In this document: piece by piece, positions 23,601 to 32,600 of the stretch
Layout of the letters: each line of letters begins with the position of its first letter
Position numbering within the stretch: the stretch's first letter is position 1
Origin: Panopea generosa
Lineage: Eukaryota; Mollusca; Bivalvia; Adapedonta; Hiatellidae
Assembly (NCBI GenBank): GCA_029582155.1
Contig: CM055897.1
Span: 94,594,046-94,658,045, forward strand
Reading direction: 5' to 3'
DNA: 64,000 nt
Notes under the pieces: model-generated
Databases searched by the model: none
What the model was told of the DNA's origin: nothing
What the model saw: the letters and a program-made list of their open reading frames with translations, nothing else
Position numbers and translations under genes: made by a program

Positions 23601-26600
23601 TTATTTTGTGTTCTTCCTTCACATAGCTTTAAAGAGAATTAAAAGAGACCTCACCTATAACTTTGTATCAAGTGGGGCAGTAGTGTAGTGAATAGAGTGT
23701 TGGCCACTCCGGTATTTTAATATAACTGGCTTGAACGTCTCACATTCAAATTAATTTTGTACTGTTCTACATATAGAGACATGCACTTCTGGAACACTGG
23801 ATACATTACCAATGGTTCTAAAAGTGCCTTATTCCCATGTTGGTCCAAATATGCAGAAAAAAGCATGGGGTTGACCAGGTTGCTTTTTCACAATTTCGAT
23901 GGTTTGATGACACCCCTTCATTTTTGACAATTCTGCCCATTTGTTGCAGTGTATCACTACGCATCTTTAAACTGTTATAGCATCATCAAACAGTTGCCAA
24001 TGTCACCCAAACTTTGCAGAAATCATGAAATTGTTTCAATGTTCCCATATGCACAAAGAAATATGACATTTTATTAATTTTTAGACAAAAAAATGCCCAA
24101 CCGCTTTACACAGCTCTAATTTCTTTGGCGTAATAATTTTGCTACTGTCATGTAAGGGAGGTAATTTTTCAGTGAGACCTATAAGTGATGAATTTCTTAT
24201 CTACAAAACATCTTTCTGTCTATGAACAGTAACCTAGATGAAACCACCAAATCTGTTTATAAGGAAAATGTGAGACTATCTGAAGCACTGAGCTATCACA
24301 TGAAGGAGGGGGAGGTGCTGAAGAAACAAAAGGAAAGACTCGCTGAGGAGAATGAACGTCTCCTTGGTGACAAGGAAATCAATGACATGATGGTGCATGA
24401 GAAGGTTGCTCAGGTCAAAAACCAAAAGCATTCCATTAGAGATGTAAGTAAAAACATTTTATTATTCATTTTTATTTAGATCTGTTATGTGATTTTTTAA
24501 AATTGATATTCTCAAATGTGACTGGTAAACTTTGTGAACCTGTGTCTTTCATAGTTATATCTTCTTTTCTTCATGTTTTTTGATTTCATGTACATATCAA
24601 CCTGCCATACATGGCCTTTTTAAAATTGTGTTTGTGAGTAGCTTCTTACCACAGTTTTGACTGTAAAAAAGTATACATGGCTGCATTTCAATATTTATAT
24701 AGAAGATATTTTATGAAGACAATTTATGAACACAATTTTAAATAGCATGTATGCATTTCAACTTAAAGTATTCATATCTGTAATTAAAGTATTTCTCTAA
24801 TTTTCATATTTTTTTTAAATAAGGGTGTAAGAATTATTTATTTTAAAAAAAAATTAATGAACTTTTATTAGTTTAATATTTTACTCACATAACAATTTAT
24901 GTTTAACATACATTTAACAATGAAGCAATAAAGTCATATATTTAACATTATGTGGAAAGGATACAGATACACTTTGAAACTTGTGTAAATCTCACAGCTT
25001 CCATAATGGTTATTTTTACTTTCATATAGACTTTATCATATTGTTCCATACCAATTTCAATTTGGCCAAATAAGCATAAGAGAAAAAAAAAGCTTGATAG
25101 TTTATTTAATATTTAAACTGATAAAACTATTTATGACTGAATTACAAACATACAGAATACAGGCTCATTAAAATGAACTGATAAAGAAAAAATTTAAGTG
25201 AAGTCTCTTTTTCTCATTAATAAGAAAAAGAGACTTCACTTAAATTTTTTCTTTATCAGTTCATTTTAATGAGCCTGTATTCTGTATGTTTGTAATTCAG
25301 TCATAACTTTATGTTTATCTGTAGTAAATGTTACAGGTCACTGAACGTGTATGGATAAATATTAGTCAAGACAAGTTGTTTGGCAGAGGAAAACAAGCTT
25401 GCGAGTATTCTTCTTCCAAAACAACGAGTCCCAACTGATATTTATCCATACATGTTCAGTAACCTTTTTATTGTAAACCTTCATATTGTCCGGTTCTGTT
25501 AACAATCATTAAATGCATTTTTTCCCCTTATGAATTGGTCATATAAATATTAATTTGGTTACACTCTAATTCCCAACTATCATACTAACGTATCTTCACG
25601 GGAAATGATACAACATTGGCATCACCTCCGGCATAGAAATAACTTTCATGAAAGTCAATCATGTCGGATTTATTCCAATTAATGAGATGTAATGTCTCAT
25701 TGTATTTTATCCTTGATGAAAACCGACTGGGTTGGAATATAGAATGTAACCAAATTTAATATTTTTATTTATATTGCAGATTCTTTGATAAAATGGCAAA
25801 AGTAGTTCCTACTCTGTTGCGTGTGCTAAAGTTCATGTGCAATATCAATGTGTGCAATATTATGAGATACTACATGCTCTCTCTCTATAGAAAAACTATA
25901 TGAACAATATGAAAGTATACAATATATGTCTTTATTGACAGATGAATGAAAAGGTTACCACCCTGGAGTACTCACTGAGTCACATGTCGCGGGAGTTCAC
26001 TACAGAGAAGAGAGCAATAGCTGAGAAGAACAGAATTGAAACAGAGGCATCAAAAATAGAGCTGGCTAAGCTACAAAGAGTGATAGAGTTAAAAAGTAAG
26101 GAAATGAACAAAGTGAAAAGACTCGCCAAAAATATTCTTGATCAAAGAACAGAGCTGGAAAGATTTTTCCTGGAATCCCTGGAGCAGGTGAAGAGAGAGA
26201 TTAGTGCAAACCAGTAAGTTTAAGTGAAATCTTTTTTTTTTTTTTAATTTTACTTGGTTATAATTGCTTTACTAAAATGGCATATTTTTATTTAATGGTA
26301 AAAAGTCTAACTTGCATGAGAGAGAGTACAGGTCAAATCTGAGGCTAGATTATACTAATGTATTAAAAATTCAGGTATTAGAAGAATAAAGTGGTAGTAG
26401 GATTTTAGTTATGGTACCTGAAGTTCAAAAATGGTACTAGATGTTTAAATATGGTTCTAGAAGTTTAATAATGATACCAGAAGTTAAGTTATTGTACTAA
26501 AAGTTTATTGATGCAGATGTTTGAGCTGCTTTCCTTCATTCTCAGTATTTAGAGGATAGTGCTAGGTTTGGTTTTCCTCAGTACGAGGTGACTTGGTTTG

Positions 26601-29600
26601 CACCACATGCAAGTTCAATGTAGCAGCACTTTTAAGTCTGAAACAATTGCCATTGTGATATGAAAGAAACATCTTAGAAGCAATTCTAATCACCATACTA
26701 TACAATCCAAAAACGAAAAAAACTGAGTGGTAGTGTAGAGAATAAAGTGTTGGCTGTGCACAGCAGATGTTGTGGGTTTGATCCCTAGTCCAATCCCATG
26801 ATGGTAGTGTAGAGAATAAAGTGTTGGCTGTGCACAGCAGATGTTGTGGGTTTGATCCCTAGTCCAATCCCATGCTGGTAGTGTAGAGAATAAAGTGTTG
26901 GCTGTGCACAGCAGATGTTGTGGGTTTGATCCCTAGTCCAATCCCATGCTGGAAGTGTAGAGAATAAAGTGTTGGCTGTGCACAGCAGATGTTGTGGGTT
27001 TGATCCCCAGTCCAATCCCATGCTGGAAGTGTAGAGAATAAAGTGTTGGCTGCACACAGCAGATGTTGTGGGTTTGATCCCTAGTCCAATCCCATGCTGG
27101 TAGTGTAGAGAATAAAGTGTTGGCTGTGCACAGATGTTGTGGGTTTGATCCCCAGTCCAATAGCGTGCTGGTAGTGTAGAGATTAAAGTGTTGACTGTGC
27201 ATATAAGATGTTGTGGGTTTCATCCCAAGTCCAATCCTGTGCCTCTCTAAAAACAACCCTCAGTACTTTTTCTAGCCAGGAAGCAGCTCGAGAGCAGTTT
27301 ATATTTAAGCTCTGAGCTTCCATTGCAATTAAGCTTAAAAACATTATCATAAACTGCAATACAAATACAACTGCAATAGTGCACAAATGGTATTGTTTTA
27401 AGCTTCTTCCAATTTTCAAAAATCTTGCCAAAATTAATATGATATTGATGTTTAAACAGTGATTGACAAGGACAAGGTTCACAAACCCCCCAAAATAGCC
27501 CTATTTAATGCAATAAAGTATATTAATTAAACATCAAATTTAATGTTTTTTATTTTAATTAAACATTATTTTTCTTTTAAAAAGGCTATATTTTGTTTTT
27601 CAATTTTATATCACTAAATGTGATACAATTCCATTGAAATGTATATGTACAGCAAAAATATGCATTTTCCTACATTCAAAGCAACATTATGTAAATACAT
27701 CATGGTTTTAAGTGTAGAGTCACTCTTGCCACAAGAAAGAATTTATAAATATTACTCAGCGTGTACTTGACAATGATCAAAAAATATATCTTGTGTGGCA
27801 AGAATGCCTTCATAAAATGAAAAAAAAAATTAGGGGGAAATGGGCATTTTCCCTAATTTTAACTGTCTTTGGAGCCTTTCTATGAATAGAAAACATGAAA
27901 TTAAAAAAATAAAATATACACATTTTAAAATAATAAATTATTCTTTAAATACAAATAAACCAAGCTTTGCTGAAAAAAAAAGTATTTAAAAAAAATGCAT
28001 TTTAGAGGGCCATTGTTGGGGCTTCATGAACCAGTGGTCCTTTATGTATCATGGGAAGTATTTACTGTTACAAATTAAAACATGATATGCTTTGTAATCT
28101 AAAACTAACAGACTACTAAAACAGTGTTGATTTATATTAACTCAGTCGGGAAGCTTATAAGAATCACTCTGGAATCTGTTTCCTAGTACAACCAGTAATG
28201 AATGTTGTTTTGAGAGGTCATTGTACCGAACCTTGTACATACCTACAACCTCTGGCAAGAGTGACAAATACACTATCCATCGACTTAATTTACGTTGTAT
28301 TCTGTTTAAAATCATTATATGTTACAATGTTTATAAACTATCCTCTTTTATTGTTTACTTTTTTAGAGATCAGTACAGACGAGATGCCCAGAGAGCATAC
28401 CAGAATAAAATGTTAGCCGCTCATACAGGCAAGGGAGAATACCCCAAGATAAGAACATTCAACAAGTCGGAGACAAGCACAAATAGCGTATTCAAAGATT
28501 TGGAAGCAGCAGAGCGACTGTAAGTATTGTGATAATATTCAAATTATAGGTTTCTAAAAAATAACTCTGGAAATTTTATGTGCTCAGATAATTCTTTTCC
28601 CCTTTAAAGTGGGCCGTTAGTGTAGTGGATAAAGTTTTGTCCACTTACACTAAAGGTTGCAGGTTTGATCTGCAGTTTGACCTGATGGCCTCTCTTAAAA
28701 CAGCACTCAGTCATGGTTCTACCCAGGAAGCAGATCGAGAGATTTTTAACTAATGGAGCTTAAATAAAATAGTATAAATCAAACTCTCCCTTAGCATCAT
28801 TCAAGAATTACTTTCAGACGAAAAGAGAAAACCACAAGTTGAGTAGGTAGCAAAAGATATTTCTTATACTCATTTGAAGGTTGTGCTATTGTTAACAATG
28901 TTTTATCTATCTGGCGTAATCCATTTGTCTTGCAATCATTGTAAACTTCTTTTAATGGCAGTGATAGCGTATCATTCCATCAGAGAAAGTTGCAGAAGAA
29001 TAAATGAATGGTAAAGATAAAATCAAAGTGAACTTTTTAAAATAAAATACCAAAGCTGGTACTACGACTACCTATGGTAAAGTATGGCAGTTCAGTAGGT
29101 TAGCCTAATATCAGGAGCGTAGCATGGCAGACTCAGTTATGCTACTGAGTAACATTTGAAATCAAAGTCTAAGAATAAAAAGGCTAAAAAATTGTGAGAA
29201 GCAATAGACATTTAACTGGAGGGATGTACAAATAGATACTTAGAAAATTGTAGTATAAACTTTTCTATACATAAACCAACAGTGTCCTTTATGTAAAATA
29301 TTGGCCTAATTTAGACTGTGCTGCCCAAAAAACCATATCTGGAACCCCCAATAGTTTGTTTAAAGTAATGTTTTCTAGCCCAATGAAGCATAAAAGTTTT
29401 AAAATTTACCGGGGAAGGCCACCTCTGACCCCATCAGTGGAAGTGGATCCCTCTTCCCACCTGAATAACTTCCAAACTTGTCACGCTACGCCCCTAAATA
29501 TACTTAAATGGTTAAGATGTTGCTGTAGATCTATTTTACTACTGATTAATTATCATATAAAAGCTTGTCTATTGTACTGTATAAAACTAACTCCCTTTTC

Positions 29601-32600
29601 ATTTGTTTATCTTTCTAGAAGTAAATAATGTTTATAATATTAAATGACTACTTTTGTAATAACTTAAGTGATTCACTTTGTACAATAGATTGATTCATTG
29701 AATATATAGCATCATTTTCATGCCAGAATGATCAGCTAACCTAACAATTCTTTTCTGGGATCCTGTAATTTTTACCAGTACTCGAGCACACCCATCTCCT
29801 GAAGTAACTGATAACTTTCATACTTGAATCATTGGTGAGAGATGAATGACAATGAGACACAATGTCGTATATCTTTCATCATGGAGACTGTGGCCAGGCA
29901 GGGATCAAAACTCACAATTCCTGGATTAGTAGTCAGACACGCTACCAACTGAGCTAACTTTACCTAGTTAACACTTTGTTTAATTATATGATTATAGATT
30001 ATGGACTAAAATGCAGTCCATTCATGATTGCATTCAACTGTCAATGTTTGTATATTTATCTTTACTTGTTCATTGTGTTTTAATTTGTTTTCATTAAAAC
30101 TGGACAAATTATTTAATGTAAGTTTACTTTATTAGCACCCACATAAGCAGAGTGACTTTAATTTAATTTTGAATACAAAATTGATTTGTGTATATATACA
30201 TACATGTTTTGTGTAATTTGTTTGTCTTTTGTCATACTAGTGTATCATTTTCTAATCAATGTGCAGTCAAAGCCTCTATTAAGTAGTCGCCTTTGCATGT
30301 ACATTCACTCTTGGCATATATATCTTATGAACCGTTATAATTTAGTGTCTTTCATGGCCATATGGAATAATAATATTGTTTTAAAATCATTTATCTTTAA
30401 CCACTCAGGTCAGGGTTATAAGAATTTAAGTGAAAGTATTGACAGTTGTTGCAGAAGGGCAATGGTTCTAACCAGGCTCACATACACGTACAGCAAATAA
30501 TAAAACACAAGTGCTATATCGTCTATAACATGTCATAAAATTAAAATATTTTAATATGGCTTTTAAAAAAATGTATTGTTTATTCTAAATTTTGTAGAAA
30601 TATGAATTGAAATAATATGTTTTTGTTGCCATTCCATATTGCTTTAATGGCTTTTTATGTTTTTTGTGTGTGTTTATGAATGTGGATCCCTAATGTATAC
30701 ATGAGTACATGTAATAATTACTACCGTAGTATATTTTGGCAATGTGTGACATTGTGTGTGATGCCTGATTTTTTGTAGTCCTGCAGTCCTTTGATATATG
30801 TTAGTATAATTATATGAAAATCTAAAAATCAAAAAGAATCAAGAATGAATGGAGATATGCCTACATCAGATTCTGCAGATTTTAATGATTTTGACAAACT
30901 TACATTGTCCTTTGTTATAATATAAACATGTTTTAGAAATGGGATATTTAAAAATGATTGATCCTATATTGTGTAAAGGATATTTTAACATAGTAAACAT
31001 TGTGTATTAAAGCAGATTCATTGTAATGAAGGTAAAATGTTGTAAAACATATTGAACACTATTTTCACAATAAATGTCATGTCACAAAATCACTGCCATG
31101 AAACTGCCATGCTTCATCTGTCGTTTACTATATGATTGCTCAAACCTCATTCTTTGTTCCTTCATAAAATTTTATTTTTATATCTTGATATCTATTTAAT
31201 TGCATGATAAAGAAATGTTTATTTTAACTGTTATATAAATATTGTCATGTCTGATGTATGCTGCATTTTCTCTAGTAAATGGGACAAAGTTATATGTTTT
31301 TAAGTTTGTTGACGTTGGGCTACTTTACCCCTGGGCTGAATTGTTCAAAACTCTGCTAGCTTAACACTCCTTTAACCCTTTACTAGATGAATATTCATAT
31401 GAGACTCCGCATACTAGGAATATTTAATTAGATAAAATTTTACATAAGCACATAAGAGCAGGAAGATTACTACCTCAGCCAACATCTACAATATTTTATT
31501 AGCAAACAGAGTAGACCCTGATCAGCCAGTTCCTACAGGAGGAGCTGCCTGACTGGGTCTACTCTGTTTGTAAAGGTCTTACATATATGGAGTAAAGGGA
31601 ATTCTTGTATGTTTAATATCTTTAAAGTTAAAGTTTTCATATTAAGGTAAGTGTGATGGGTTATAGAGTAAGGTTGATGTTTTGTTTCTATTGCCAGTAA
31701 AGTGTTACTTTGAATGTATTAACTCTTAATATCATCTTAACATGGCACTTAGCTAATAGTGCTTTGAACAACTGGACCCAGATCTACCAGTGTACTGTGC
31801 AATATCCCAATCATATTAAATCAGTAATGTTTGGTATTCTTGAACAGTAAATATCAGAACTACAATAACCCCGAAAAATTTATTTAACACTTCTTTAAGT
31901 GGGTTGGAGTGTTGGCAACCAGTGATCTCAGATGATGGCTAAAATAGAACTTGCAATTTAGAGAGGGCTTGAATTAATAACCGTTTGTATATAATAAGTG
32001 TAACTTATAAAAACATTGACTCGTGGTCAGGGTTAATGCTTTGTTGATTTATGAACAGCTTTTTATTGGAGAAAATGCATAATTTTGTGTTTTAAGTGTA
32101 GTCATGTCACTGTTTGTTTACATCAACATAATGTCAATGCATGTAAAAGTGCTCAGGGACAGCTGAAGGAAATGAAAATAATCTTCCTATGATATAATCA
32201 GTGGCAGATAAGCCTGTATAATCAGTATGTAGATGCCAGTTGTGATTCATATCATGTCATCTGAAAATATCTTTAAATTACTTTGTGTGTTATTGGTAAA
32301 TCTTTTCAAATGTATGTGTCTATAATATGGTGAACTGTGTAGGATCCATTTCATTAATAAATACTATTTTGGATATCATTGATAAGCTATTAATATGTAC
32401 ATTAGATAAAGGGAATATATCAGGGGAAAAAATGCAATAACTCTCTTAAAATAATTTTTTTTAAATGGATAAAAGTATCTCATTATCATTAATAAACTAA
32501 TTCTGAATGGTTTGGTATGTCAAATTGCACCACAATGCGACAAAATCCATATTTGAATTGGAGTGGTAAACTTGAAACATTTAAACCCCCATTCTAAAAA

